Below the pieces are notes generated by a model. It was not told the origin of the DNA. It did not search any database and saw only the letters and a list, made by a program, of their open reading frames with translations. Made by a program: the position numbers and the translations under genes. Positions 56,720 to 64,000 of a DNA stretch of 64,000 nt are shown here, in pieces (within the stretch, counting starts at the first letter, position 1; each line of letters begins with the position of its first letter). This stretch comes from Caenispirillum salinarum AK4 (lineage in GTDB: Bacteria; Pseudomonadota; Alphaproteobacteria; Rhodospirillales; Rhodospirillaceae): positions 1 to 64,000 of the forward strand of contig NZ_ANHY01000006.1 in the NCBI RefSeq assembly GCF_000315795.1, written 5' to 3'.

Positions 56720-57532
56720 ATGACGACACGCAAGGGAACAGGACAGGGCGGTCCCAGCCGCCGCGCCATGCTCACCGGTACCGCCAAGGCGGTCGGTGTG
56801 GCGGCGGTCTTCGGGCTGGGCCTGCACACCATCGTCGCCGGCCAGGCCACGGTGAAGGCCGCCCAGGCCCTGCGTCCGCCGGGCGCGCTGGCCGACGAGC
56901 GGGACTTTCTGGCCGCCTGCACGCGCTGCGGCCTGTGCGTCCGCGCCTGCCCGTACGACACGCTGAAGCTGGCCGGGGTGGCCGACGAGGCGCCCATCGG
57001 CACGCCCTTCTTCACGGCGCGCGACGTGCCCTGCGAGATGTGCGAGGACATCCCCTGCGTCGTCGCCTGCCCGACGGGCGCCCTGGACCACGGCCTGACC
57101 GACATCACCAAGGCGGACATGGGTGTGGCGGTGCTCATCGACCGCACCACCTGCCTGAACATGCTGGGCCTGCGGTGCGACGTCTGTTACCGCGTCTGCC
57201 CGCTGATCGACGAGGCCATCACGCTGGACATGCGGCCCAACACCCGCACCGGCGTGCACGCCATCTTCGAACCCACCGTCCATCCTGATGCCTGCACCGG
57301 CTGCGGCAAATGCGAGAAGGCCTGCGTGCTGCCCGAGGCGGCCGCCATCAAGGTGCTGCCGCGCGAGGTGGCGCTGGGCTCCTCGGCCGAACACTACCGG
57401 CTGGGGTGGGAGGAAAAGCGCAAGCACGGCGAGGCGCTCATCCAGGACACCATCGACCTGCCGGACCGGGGCTATTCGCCGGACCATGTTGAGAGCACGC
57501 CCTCGGGCGGGCTGAAAGGCTTCAAGCCATGA
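56720..57532 (+). CDS. napG: NapG ferredoxin-type electron-transfer protein
   Basis: The 270-aa protein has an N-terminal Tat signal ([14 protein letters not shown]) and four cluster motifs, including [42 protein letters not shown] and [14 protein letters not shown]. With NapH it forms a quinol-oxidising module that passes electrons towards NapC/NapB/NapA. Its stop overlaps napH (ATGA). Confidence 0.95.
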   Translation: MTTRKGTGQGGPSRRAMLTGTAKAVGVAAVFGLGLHTIVAGQATVKAAQALRPPGALADERDFLAACTRCGLCVRACPYDTLKLAGVADEAPIGTPFFTARDVPCEMCEDIPCVVACPTGALDHGLTDITKADMGVAVLIDRTTCLNMLGLRCDVCYRVCPLIDEAITLDMRPNTRTGVHAIFEPTVHPDACTGCGKCEKACVLPEAAAIKVLPREVALGSSAEHYRLGWEEKRKHGEALIQDTIDLPDRGYSPDHVESTPSGGLKGFKP

Positions 57533-58497
57533 GCACGACGCCGAAAAATCCCGCCGCCGGCCGCGACATCGTCTTGCCGCAGGACCCGGCCCGCCTGGCC
57601 GTCGCCGCCAAGGGGCGCCTGCGCGCCAGCAAGTGGCTTCTGCTGCGCCGGGTGAGCCAGGCGCTGGCGCTGGTGCTGTTCCTGACGGGCCCGCTGCTGG
57701 GCGTGTGGATCATGCGCGGCACGCTGGCCTCCAGCGAGATCCTGGGGGTCGTGCCCTTCACCGACCCGCTGGTGTTCGTCCAGTCGCTGGCGGCGGGCCA
57801 TGGCCTGATCGCCACCGCCTGGATCGGCGCCGCGCTGCTGGTGGCGCTGTACGTCGTGTTCGGCGGCCGGGCCTTCTGCTCGTGGGTCTGCCCGGTGAAC
57901 GTGCTGACCGACGGCGCCCACCGGCTGCGGGTGCGTCTCGGCATCAAGCAGGGCCTGCAAATTTCACGCTCCGCCCGCCTCTGGGCACTGGCCGCCGTGG
58001 TGGCCGTCTCCGCACTCGCCGGTTCCATCGCGTGGGAGGTGGTGAACCCCGTCACCCTGCTGCACCGCGAGCTGGTGTTTGGGGTGGTGTTCACAGGTTC
58101 TCTGGCCTGGATGCTGATCGGCGGCGTGGTGCTGTTCGACATTTTCGCCGCAAACCGCGGCTGGTGCGGGCATCTGTGCCCGGTCGGCGCCGCCTACGGC
58201 CTGATCGGGACCGCCAGCCTGACGCGGGTTTCCGCCCGGGCGCGGGATGCCTGCGACCAGTGCATGGCCTGCTACCACGTCTGCCCGGAGCCGCACGTCA
58301 TCAATCCCGCGCTGAAGGGGGGAGAGGGCGAGACCCCCGTCATTCTGTCGCGCGACTGCACCAACTGCGGGCGCTGCATCGACATCTGCCACCGCGACGT
58401 CTTCGCCTTCACCCATCGGTTCGACCACCGCACGGTCGAACCCGCCAACGACACCGAACCCAAGTCCCGCCCGGCCGCGCCGGCCGCCGCCGAATGA
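57529..58497 (+). CDS. napH: NapH membrane ferredoxin-type protein
   Basis: The 322-aa quinol dehydrogenase subunit has four hydrophobic helices (about 45-65, 85-108, 142-165, 180-205), the WVCPVN and HLCPVG motifs at the membrane edge, and two C-terminal [4Fe-4S] motifs, [14 protein letters not shown] and [14 protein letters not shown]. It anchors NapG at the membrane. It overlaps napG by four bases and precedes napB by 22 bp. Confidence 0.95.
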   Translation: MSTTPKNPAAGRDIVLPQDPARLAVAAKGRLRASKWLLLRRVSQALALVLFLTGPLLGVWIMRGTLASSEILGVVPFTDPLVFVQSLAAGHGLIATAWIGAALLVALYVVFGGRAFCSWVCPVNVLTDGAHRLRVRLGIKQGLQISRSARLWALAAVVAVSALAGSIAWEVVNPVTLLHRELVFGVVFTGSLAWMLIGGVVLFDIFAANRGWCGHLCPVGAAYGLIGTASLTRVSARARDACDQCMACYHVCPEPHVINPALKGGEGETPVILSRDCTNCGRCIDICHRDVFAFTHRFDHRTVEPANDTEPKSRPAAPAAAE

Positions 58498-58519
58498 CTT
58501 CGACAGGGGAGAACCCGAG

Positions 58520-58972
58520 ATGAACCGCTTCCAGAAGATCCTCACCACCGCCGGCGCCGGTCTCGTGGCGCTGGGCATCGCCTTTGCCGCCACCGCCGCC
58601 GGCCCGGATGCCAGCGTGCAGAGCCTGCGCGGCCCGGTCGCCGTCGACTCGGCCAACGCCAAGCCGGACATCCACGGCGTCGAGGAAGGCAACAGCTTCG
58701 GCCGCTCCTACCGGCAGCAGCCGCCGCTGATCCCGCACCGCATCGACAAGTACGAGGTCGACCTGAAGACCAACCAGTGCCTGAGCTGCCACGACTGGCC
58801 GTTCAACACCGAGTTCGGCGCGCCCAAGGTTTCCGAGACCCACTACGTCGACCGCCAGGGCAACCGCCTGGACGACGTGGCGCGCACCCGCTGGTTCTGC
58901 ACCCAGTGCCACGTGCCCCAGATGGACGCGCCGGAGCTGGTGGAGAACACCTTCGAGCCGGCTCGCGACTGA
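58520..58972 (+). CDS. napB: NapB, dihaem cytochrome c subunit of periplasmic nitrate reductase
   Basis: The 150-aa protein has a signal peptide (about 1-27) and two c-haem sites, CLSCH and CTQCH, with the conserved PPLIPHRIDKYEV and ETHYVDRQGN segments. NapB passes electrons to NapA in the periplasm. Confidence 0.97.
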   Translation: MNRFQKILTTAGAGLVALGIAFAATAAGPDASVQSLRGPVAVDSANAKPDIHGVEEGNSFGRSYRQQPPLIPHRIDKYEVDLKTNQCLSCHDWPFNTEFGAPKVSETHYVDRQGNRLDDVARTRWFCTQCHVPQMDAPELVENTFEPARD

Positions 58973-59013
58973 TCCCCGCAAGGCTCTGATTTTGTTGCAA
59001 GGAGGGACGAGAA

Positions 59014-59670
59014 ATGTCCAATGATCAGGATCGCAAGCCGAACTTCATCAAGCGGCTCTGGGGCTGGTTCTGGGGCCCGGCCGGCGCCATCTCCCTGGGT
59101 GTTCTGCTGGTGGGCGGCTTCATCGCCGGCATCGTCTTCTGGGGCGGTTTCCACACCGCCATGGAGATGACCAACAACGAAGAGTTCTGCATCTCCTGCC
59201 ACGAGATGGGCGACAACGTCTATGTCGAGTACTCGGGCACGGTGCACGACCAGAACGCCTCGGGCGTGCGGGCGACCTGCCCCGACTGCCACGTGCCGCA
59301 CGAGTGGCAGCACAAGGTCGTGCGCAAGATCAAGGCGACGCGCGAACTGTGGCACACCGCGCTCGGCACCATCGACACGCCCGAGAAGTTCGAGGCACAC
59401 CGGCTGCAGATGGCGCAGAGCGTCTGGCGGACCATGAAGGAGACGGACAGCCGCGAATGCCGCAACTGCCACAACTTCGAGGCCATGGACGTCACCCTGC
59501 AGTCCAAGCGCGCCCGTGAGAACCACCTGCGCGCCACCGACGAGGGCCTGACCTGCATCGACTGCCACAAGGGCATCGCGCACGAACTGCCCAAGGGCGC
59601 CTACGGCATCAATCCCGAGCTGGTCTACCGCCACGCCAACCCGGAGCCGGCCGCCAAGCCGGAGGGCTGA
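59014..59670 (+). CDS. napC: NapC, membrane tetrahaem cytochrome c
   Basis: The 218-aa NapC/NirT protein has one N-terminal membrane anchor (about 22-45) and four c-haem sites: CISCH, CPDCH, CRNCH and CIDCH. It oxidises quinol and reduces NapB. Together with NapGH this gives the operon two possible quinol entry routes. A ribosome site AAGGAGGG precedes the ATG. Confidence 0.97.
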   Translation: MSNDQDRKPNFIKRLWGWFWGPAGAISLGVLLVGGFIAGIVFWGGFHTAMEMTNNEEFCISCHEMGDNVYVEYSGTVHDQNASGVRATCPDCHVPHEWQHKVVRKIKATRELWHTALGTIDTPEKFEAHRLQMAQSVWRTMKETDSRECRNCHNFEAMDVTLQSKRARENHLRATDEGLTCIDCHKGIAHELPKGAYGINPELVYRHANPEPAAKPEG

Positions 59671-59685
59671 CCATCCGTCCACCCG

Positions 59686-59717
59686 CCGCCGGGCCTTGTC
59701 CCTCCTGGGCCCGGCGG
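59686..59717 (+). terminator. Hairpin between napC and moaA
   Basis: CCGCCGGGCC and GGCCCGGCGG form a perfect 10-bp stem around 12 nt, without a T run. It may end the nap transcript partially while allowing moaA read-through. Confidence 0.55.
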
Positions 59718-59745
59718 ACTTGAGCCCCAACCGGAGTTCGCCGCC

Positions 59746-60735
59746 ATGGCGCCGTCGCTGACCGATCTTCTGGGCCGCCGCATCACCTACCTGCGCCTGT
59801 CGGTGACGGAGCGCTGCGATTTCCGCTGCCACTACTGCATCGCCGAGGACCAGGCCTTCGCCCCCAAGTCCCGCGTCCTGTCCATCGAGGAACTGGGCCA
59901 GGTGGCCGACGCCTTCCTGGATCTGGGCGTGACCGACATCCGCCTGACCGGCGGCGAGCCCCTGACCCGCAAGGGCCTTCCGGCGCTGCTCGAGCACCTG
60001 GGCCAGCGTCGGGCGGCAGGCCGCCTCAAGGCCCTGACGCTGACCACCAACGGCGGCATGCTGGAGGGCTTCGTGCCCCTGTTGGCCGCGGCCGGTGTGG
60101 GCCGGGTCAACGTGTCGCTGGATACCGTCGACGACGGCCTGTTCTCCCGCATCACACGGCGCGGAGACCTGTCGGCCGTGCTGTCCGGCATCAGCGCCGC
60201 GCGGGCGGCAGGGCTGGGCATCAAGCTGAACTGCGTGGTTCAGAAGGGCGTCAACGACAGCCCGCACCACATTGACAGGCTTATGGAATTCGCCGCCGCG
60301 CGCGGTCATGACCTGACCTTCATCGAGGTCATGCCCATCGGCCCGGCGGCGTTCGACTTCCACCGCCATTACCGCCCCATGGACGACCTGAAGGCAGAGC
60401 TTGCGCGCCGCTGGACGCTGCTGCCCGACGCCCACCGCACCCCCGGCCCGTCGCGCTACTGGCGGTGCGTGGAAACGGGCGGACGCATCGGCTTCATCGC
60501 CGCCACCAGCGCCTGCTTCTGCGCCGGCTGCAACCGTGTGCGGGTGGCGTCGGACGGGATGCTCTACCCCTGCCTCGGCCAGGATCATGCGGTGGACCTG
60601 CGCGGGCCGCTGCGCTCTGCCGAGCCCGATGCGCTGAAGGGCGCCATCGCCCGCGCCATCGGCCTGAAGCCGGACGGCCACCGCTTCCACGGCGGCGCCA
60701 CGCCGGGCCGCGCGATGAACGCGACGGGCGGGTAG
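59746..60735 (+). CDS. moaA: GTP 3',8-cyclase MoaA (molybdopterin biosynthesis)
   Basis: The 329-aa radical SAM enzyme catalyses the first step of molybdenum-cofactor synthesis. The N-terminal SAM cluster motif is CDFRCHYC (C-x3-C-x2-C), followed by TGGEPLTRKGL; the C-terminal cluster has CFCAGCNRVRVASDGMLYPC. LGRRITYLRLSVTERC opens the family homology. The C-terminus ends NATGG, where MoaA normally has the functional GG tail. Placement 75 bp after napC ties cofactor supply to NapA and also serves any other molybdopterin enzyme; nitrogenase uses a different cofactor. Confidence 0.95.
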   Translation: MAPSLTDLLGRRITYLRLSVTERCDFRCHYCIAEDQAFAPKSRVLSIEELGQVADAFLDLGVTDIRLTGGEPLTRKGLPALLEHLGQRRAAGRLKALTLTTNGGMLEGFVPLLAAAGVGRVNVSLDTVDDGLFSRITRRGDLSAVLSGISAARAAGLGIKLNCVVQKGVNDSPHHIDRLMEFAAARGHDLTFIEVMPIGPAAFDFHRHYRPMDDLKAELARRWTLLPDAHRTPGPSRYWRCVETGGRIGFIAATSACFCAGCNRVRVASDGMLYPCLGQDHAVDLRGPLRSAEPDALKGAIARAIGLKPDGHRFHGGATPGRAMNATGG

Positions 60736-60745
60736 TGAAGAAATA

Positions 60746-60928
60746 AACCACCAAGACACAACGACACCAAGACTGCGCGCGAAGGCGCGTCATCATGCCT
60801 CCTGACGTGTGGCGGTTTCAGGTTCCGGAGAAAAGAAGTCGCGGGAGCGCGAGGGAGGCCGTGCCTCCCTCGCATTCACATTCCGGCGCAGCCGGAAAGT
60901 CTTGGTGTCTTGGTGTCTTGGTGGTTAA
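60746..60928. mobile_element. MITE-like palindromic element, copy B, with terminal inverted repeats
   Basis: The left end AACCACCAAGACACAACGAC... (60746-60772) is the inverted counterpart of the right end ...TCTTGGTGTCTTGGTGGTT (60900-60926) over about 27 bp with few mismatches. Inside are GCGCGCGAAGGCGCG (60775-60789), the hairpin GCGAGGGAGGC-CGT-GCCTCCCTCGC (60849-60873) and TTCCGGC-GCA-GCCGGAA (60881-60897). It has no coding capacity and accounts for the whole gap between moaA and the next gene. Transposition by a transposase elsewhere is inference. Confidence 0.7.
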
Positions 60929-60943
60929 ACTTCACGCTTCACC

Positions 60944-62059
60944 TTACTCCGCCGCCACGCGCACCTCGGCGGCCAGGTCTTCCTCCCGCGCGAAGGTCAT
61001 GCCGAAGCGGTTGGCGAGGAAGTCGGGCAGGGCGATGTCTTCCTGCTTCACGAAGCCCTTCTGCGCGATGCGGCCGGCCGCCAGCAGGTCCAGCACGGCA
61101 CAGACGCCCGACGCCGTCACCGTCTGGATGCCGGAGTAGGTGACGCCGGCGATCTCGCGGCCATAGATCTTGTTGGCGTAGCATTCCTGCATCAGCCGCC
61201 CGTTCTTGCGCCCGCTGACGGTGACGAACACCAGGATCACATCCTGCATGGTTCCGGGGATGGCGTGCTCCAGGATGTCCTTCAGCACATGGCGCCGGTC
61301 GCCCAGGCGCAGGTCATGGAGCAGCGCCTTCATGATGTCGCGGTGGCCGGGATAGCGCACCGACTTGTAGTTCATGGCGCGCACGTTGCCCGCCAGCGTC
61401 TCGCAAAGCGTGCCAAGCCCGCCCGAGGTGTTGAAGGCCTCGTACGTCATGCCGTCGAGCGAGAATTCCTCCCGCTCCTCCAGCGGCGGCACCTGAACCG
61501 CACGGCCGTTCACGATGGCGTCGCACGGCTCCAGGTATTCGTTGATGACGCCCTCGGTCGACCAGGTGAGGTTGTAGTTCAGTGCATTGGTCGGGTACTT
61601 GGGCAAGGCGCCGACGCGCATCCCCACCGTGTCCAGTTCGTCAAAGCGCCGGCACAGGTCGTGCGTGACGATGGAGATGAAGCCGGGCGCCAGGCCGCTC
61701 TGGGGGATGAACGCCGTCTCCGCGCCCTCGGCCAGCTTTTTCACCGCGCGGGTGCTGGCGACGTCCTCGGTCAGGTCCAGGTAATGCACGCCGGCATCCC
61801 GCGCCGCTTCCGCCACGGTGACCGTCAGGTCGTAGGGCAGGGCGGAGATGACGGCGTAGTGGCCCTTCATGGCGTCCCGCAGTCCGACCGGGTCGGTGGC
61901 GTCGACCACCTGTTTCCGCACGGCCTCGCGCCGGGGCAGGCGGTCGAGGATGCTCTGGTGGCGGTCGCCGACGGTGACGCGGTAGTCGCCGCTGCCCGCC
62001 AGGAAGTCGCAGATGGTCTCGCCGATCTTGCCGCCGCCGAGCACGAGGATGTCGCGCAT
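60944..62059 (-). CDS. Saccharopine dehydrogenase family oxidoreductase
   Basis: The 371-aa protein starts MRDILVLGGGKIGETICDFLAG, a Rossmann NAD(P)-binding loop, and continues with the family segments AVISALPYDLTVTVAEAARDAGVHYLDLTED and PQSGLAPGFISIV. The C-terminal half has NYNLTWSTEGVINEYLEPC and TYEAFNTSGGLGTL. It resembles lysine 6-dehydrogenase / saccharopine-dehydrogenase-like enzymes acting on amino-acid substrates. It is divergent from an Lrp/AsnC regulator, which suggests amino-acid control (inference). The longer upstream frame crosses the regulator gene and is not real. Confidence 0.88.
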   Translation of the reverse strand: MRDILVLGGGKIGETICDFLAGSGDYRVTVGDRHQSILDRLPRREAVRKQVVDATDPVGLRDAMKGHYAVISALPYDLTVTVAEAARDAGVHYLDLTEDVASTRAVKKLAEGAETAFIPQSGLAPGFISIVTHDLCRRFDELDTVGMRVGALPKYPTNALNYNLTWSTEGVINEYLEPCDAIVNGRAVQVPPLEEREEFSLDGMTYEAFNTSGGLGTLCETLAGNVRAMNYKSVRYPGHRDIMKALLHDLRLGDRRHVLKDILEHAIPGTMQDVILVFVTVSGRKNGRLMQECYANKIYGREIAGVTYSGIQTVTASGVCAVLDLLAAGRIAQKGFVKQEDIALPDFLANRFGMTFAREEDLAAEVRVAAE

Positions 62060-62176
62060 GAAACCTCTCCTGATCCGGTCCGTGGTGTCCGCGGCCTTGA
62101 ATGGCCGACTGTGGTTGTCGGACCAGTGTCGGCGGCAAGGGTGTCGATTTGAAGCCGCAGACCTGCCAGAATGATG

Positions 62177-62186
62177 GTCAATTGAC
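62177..62186. promoter_or_regulatory. GTCAATTGAC palindrome in the divergent promoter region
   Basis: A perfect 10-bp palindrome 27 bp before the Lrp/AsnC start. A site for autoregulation and control of the dehydrogenase gene is plausible. Confidence 0.35.
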
Positions 62187-62212
62187 GTCGATATGACGGA
62201 GTTGCCGGCGAA

Positions 62213-62644
62213 ATGACCCTGGACCCCCTCGACCGTCGCCTTCTGGAGTGTCTGCGCCGCAACGCGCGCGCGAGCACCGCCGCCTTGGCGCGGGACCTGG
62301 ACACCTCGCGCTCCACCATCCAGGGCCGTCTGAGGCGCCTGGTGGAAACGGGCGTTATCGCCGGCTATACGGTGCGACTGGGGGAGGAGACGGCGCGGCG
62401 CATGATCCGCGCCCACGTGCTGCTGAGCGTCGACCCCAAGCAGGCGGCGGCTGTCGTGACGGCGCTCAAGCGCATGACCGAGGTGCGCGCGCTGCACACC
62501 ATCAGCGGCCAGCATGACATGATCGCCGTCGTCGCCGCCGAGACCATGGAGGCCATGGACGCCCTGGTGGACACGATCGGCGCGCTGCCGGGTGTGGAGC
62601 GCACCACGACGTCCATCCTCATGACGACGAAGTTCGAGCGATAG
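62213..62644 (+). CDS. Lrp/AsnC family transcriptional regulator
   Basis: The 143-aa protein has an N-terminal AsnC-type HTH (LDRRLLECLRRNARASTAALARDLDTSRSTIQGRLRRL, about 5-45) and a RAM ligand-binding domain (RAHVLLSVDPKQ, VRALHTISGQHDMIAVV, GVERTTTSILMT). It most likely senses an amino acid and controls the divergent dehydrogenase gene 153 bp away. Confidence 0.93.
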   Translation: MTLDPLDRRLLECLRRNARASTAALARDLDTSRSTIQGRLRRLVETGVIAGYTVRLGEETARRMIRAHVLLSVDPKQAAAVVTALKRMTEVRALHTISGQHDMIAVVAAETMEAMDALVDTIGALPGVERTTTSILMTTKFER

Positions 62645-62666
62645 AAAAATCCGATCAAAAACCACA

Positions 62667-62699
62667 TGCGAATCTTCTCGCAAATGCGAATGATTCGCA
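62667..62699. promoter_or_regulatory. Fur-like palindrome cluster upstream of the DUF2061 gene
   Basis: TGCGAAT-G-ATTCGCA (62685-62699) is a perfect 7-1-7 inverted repeat, the architecture of ferric-uptake-regulator boxes. A second, imperfect copy TGCGAATCTTCTCGCA (62667-62682) adjoins it. The site lies 52-84 bp before the ATG, where it could overlap a promoter. Assignment to Fur is inference. Confidence 0.6.
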
Positions 62700-62750
62700 C
62701 GATAGTCTCCCCGTCACCGCCGCTCCACCGCAAGGACAGGGACCACCGTC

Positions 62751-63005
62751 ATGCGCAGCCTGATCAAGACCGTCACCTTCGCCGCGGTGCACTTCACCGT
62801 GGCGTTCTCGGTCGCCTACGCCCTGACCGGCAGCATCGCCATCTCCAGCGCGCTCGCCCTGGTCGAGCCCATGGTGAACACGGTGGCCTACTTTTTCCAT
62901 GAGCGCATCTGGGAAGCCGCCGACCGGCTGAAGCTGGGACGGATGGCACGGCGCTACTCGCCCTCGGAGGCGAACCGGTCCACCAGCGCCCTGGCCTCTT
63001 CGTAA
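62751..63005 (+). CDS. DUF2061 family small membrane protein
   Basis: The 84-aa protein has two hydrophobic segments (about 5-27 and 29-47), then the family hallmark VNTVAYFFHERIWEAADRLKLG and a basic tail. DUF2061 proteins are membrane-embedded and of unknown function. Its last 52 bp overlap the convergent TRAP-protein gene. AAGGACAGGGACC before the ATG gives a moderate ribosome site. Confidence 0.85.
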   Translation: MRSLIKTVTFAAVHFTVAFSVAYALTGSIAISSALALVEPMVNTVAYFFHERIWEAADRLKLGRMARRYSPSEANRSTSALASS

Positions 63006-63991
63006 AGGGACTGGCCGTTTTCCGTACGGTCGGTCCACTCGGCGATGACCGGGCGGGTCGCCTCCGCCCACCGCTCGCGCTGTTCGGGCGTGAGCGCATG
63101 GAAGGAGTGGCCGGCCTCTTTCGCCGCCTGCCGCGCAGGCACCTCCGCCGCATCCCACGCCCGGCCTACCTTCCCTGCCAGCGCCGCGCCCGAGTTGGTG
63201 TCGATGACGGCCTTCAGGTCATCGGGCAGATCGGCGTAGGTGGCGTTGTTCATGGCGAACAGGAAGGTGGCCGTATAGAGGTCCGACTCCAGGTGGTGGC
63301 GCGTCAGTTCGTTGATGCGCAGCGGGGCGACGACCTCCCAAGGCAGCAGCGCCCCGTCCACCACGCCGCGCTCCAGGGCTTCGTAGGTGGCAGGCACGGG
63401 CATCCCGACGGGAACCGCCCCCAGCGCGTCGAGCGCCCGGCCGATGGGCTGGGAGGGCAGGCGGATCTTCTTGCCTTCCAGGTCCGCCATCTTGGTCACC
63501 GGGTCCTCGCGCATGTGCAGGGTGCCGGGCGCGTGTACGTGCAGGACCAGCGGATGAACATCGGCGTATTCATCGCGCAGGTGTTTCTCATAGAACGCCC
63601 AAAGCGCCTGGCTGCCGGCCTCGGCGCTGGGCACCATGAAAGGCAGCTCGAACACCTCGGTCTTCGGGAAGCGGCCGGGCGTGTAGCCGGGCAGGGTCCA
63701 CACCACGTCGGCCACGCCCGTGCGCACCTGGTCGATGAGTTGCGGCGGCCGGCCGCCCAACTGCATGGCGGGATAGATTTCCACCGCGATGCGGCCGCCC
63801 GAGTCCGCCTCCACGGCCTTGGCCCAGGGCTCGATGAGCTGCGTCTGGGCGGTGGAGGAGGGCGGCAGGAAGTGGGCGACGCGCAGGGTCACCTCCGGTT
63901 CCGCCAGGGCGGTGGCCGGCAGGCCGGCGGACAGTCCCAGGGCGCCGGCCATGAGGCCGATGAGGGCCGAGCGTCGCGTCTTCTGCATCAT
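62954..63991 (-). CDS. TRAP transporter substrate-binding protein (DctP family)
   Basis: The 345-aa protein has a signal peptide (about 1-30, ending LA-EPEV) and DctP motifs: TLRVAHFLPPSS, WAKAVEADSGGRIAVEIYPAMQLGG, KMADLEGKKIRLP and the substrate carboxylate-binding Arg region LPSQPIGRALDALGAVPVGMP. It would deliver a carboxylate to a DctQM permease. No dctQ or dctM is seen; they could lie past the window end. Two Met codons (63991 or 63988) can start it. It overlaps the DUF2061 gene tail-to-tail. Confidence 0.9.
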   Translation of the reverse strand: MMQKTRRSALIGLMAGALGLSAGLPATALAEPEVTLRVAHFLPPSSTAQTQLIEPWAKAVEADSGGRIAVEIYPAMQLGGRPPQLIDQVRTGVADVVWTLPGYTPGRFPKTEVFELPFMVPSAEAGSQALWAFYEKHLRDEYADVHPLVLHVHAPGTLHMREDPVTKMADLEGKKIRLPSQPIGRALDALGAVPVGMPVPATYEALERGVVDGALLPWEVVAPLRINELTRHHLESDLYTATFLFAMNNATYADLPDDLKAVIDTNSGAALAGKVGRAWDAAEVPARQAAKEAGHSFHALTPEQRERWAEATRPVIAEWTDRTENGQSLYEEARALVDRFASEGE

Positions 63992-64000
63992 CCTGTCGTC

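Noticed and set aside
54105-56729. 874-aa minus-strand open frame opposite napA
   Set aside because: NapA is unambiguous on the plus strand; the antisense translation has no recognisable domain.

Overview
This is a high-G+C, gene-dense chromosomal segment, most likely from an alphaproteobacterium of the Rhodospirillales (Magnetospirillum/Rhodospirillum/Azospirillum-like). The pointers are a GcrA cell-cycle regulator, a split-alpha transhydrogenase (pntAA-pntAB-pntB), a K+-independent H+-pyrophosphatase, the bamE / CBP3 / DUF177 / rpmF-plsX-fabH-ihfA-merR neighbourhood, an oxygen-sensitive-type NifA, and a napFDAGHBC operon. Genus level is inference. No prophage, IS transposase or CRISPR array was seen.

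Layout. 1-583: non-coding, three tandem ~177-bp repeats rich in palindromes. 656-10234: housekeeping and redox genes (hydroxyacid-oxoacid transhydrogenase-like alcohol dehydrogenase, pntAA-AB-B, a small orphan histidine kinase, a GST plus TPP-enzyme operon, DUF1491, bacteriohemerythrin, a LuxR-type response regulator). 10313-10445: a candidate ~100-nt small RNA with its own promoter and terminator and a CCUCCC anti-Shine-Dalgarno-like linker. 10796-15559: a polyamine-type ABC importer. 15815-22669: gcrA, an MFS transporter, an acyl-CoA synthetase, a double-CAP secreted protein and a PAS/EAL phosphodiesterase, separated by repeat-rich intergenic regions.

23057-29308: nitrogen fixation block. 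nifA is followed by a canonical NifA/sigma-54 promoter (two perfect TGT-N10-ACA activator sites and TGGCAC-N5-TTGC) driving nifB-fdxN-LRV Fe-S protein-nifZ-nifT-SIR2-like gene, closed by a strong terminator. 29444-43675: chemoreceptor, an unknown 255-aa protein, the NHEJ pair ku-ligD, a PRC-barrel protein, a large CHASE/multi-PAS histidine kinase, a TauE-type permease and hppA. 43770-51592: envelope, fatty-acid and ribosome housekeeping genes, tRNA-Pro(GGG), a glycosyltransferase and cutA.

51601-60735: a NarX/PilJ-type sensor kinase divergent from napFDAGHBC and then moaA, which makes the molybdenum-cofactor precursor NapA needs. 60746-63991: a MITE-like palindromic element, a saccharopine-dehydrogenase-family gene divergent from an Lrp/AsnC regulator, a DUF2061 membrane protein behind a Fur-like palindrome, and a TRAP-transporter binding protein. 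Together the genes describe a metabolically versatile, microaerobic or facultatively anaerobic diazotroph that also respires nitrate in the periplasm. The most interesting leads are the candidate sRNA, the SIR2-like gene at the end of the nifB operon with an altered NAD-pocket motif, and a dispersed element family with terminal inverted repeats.
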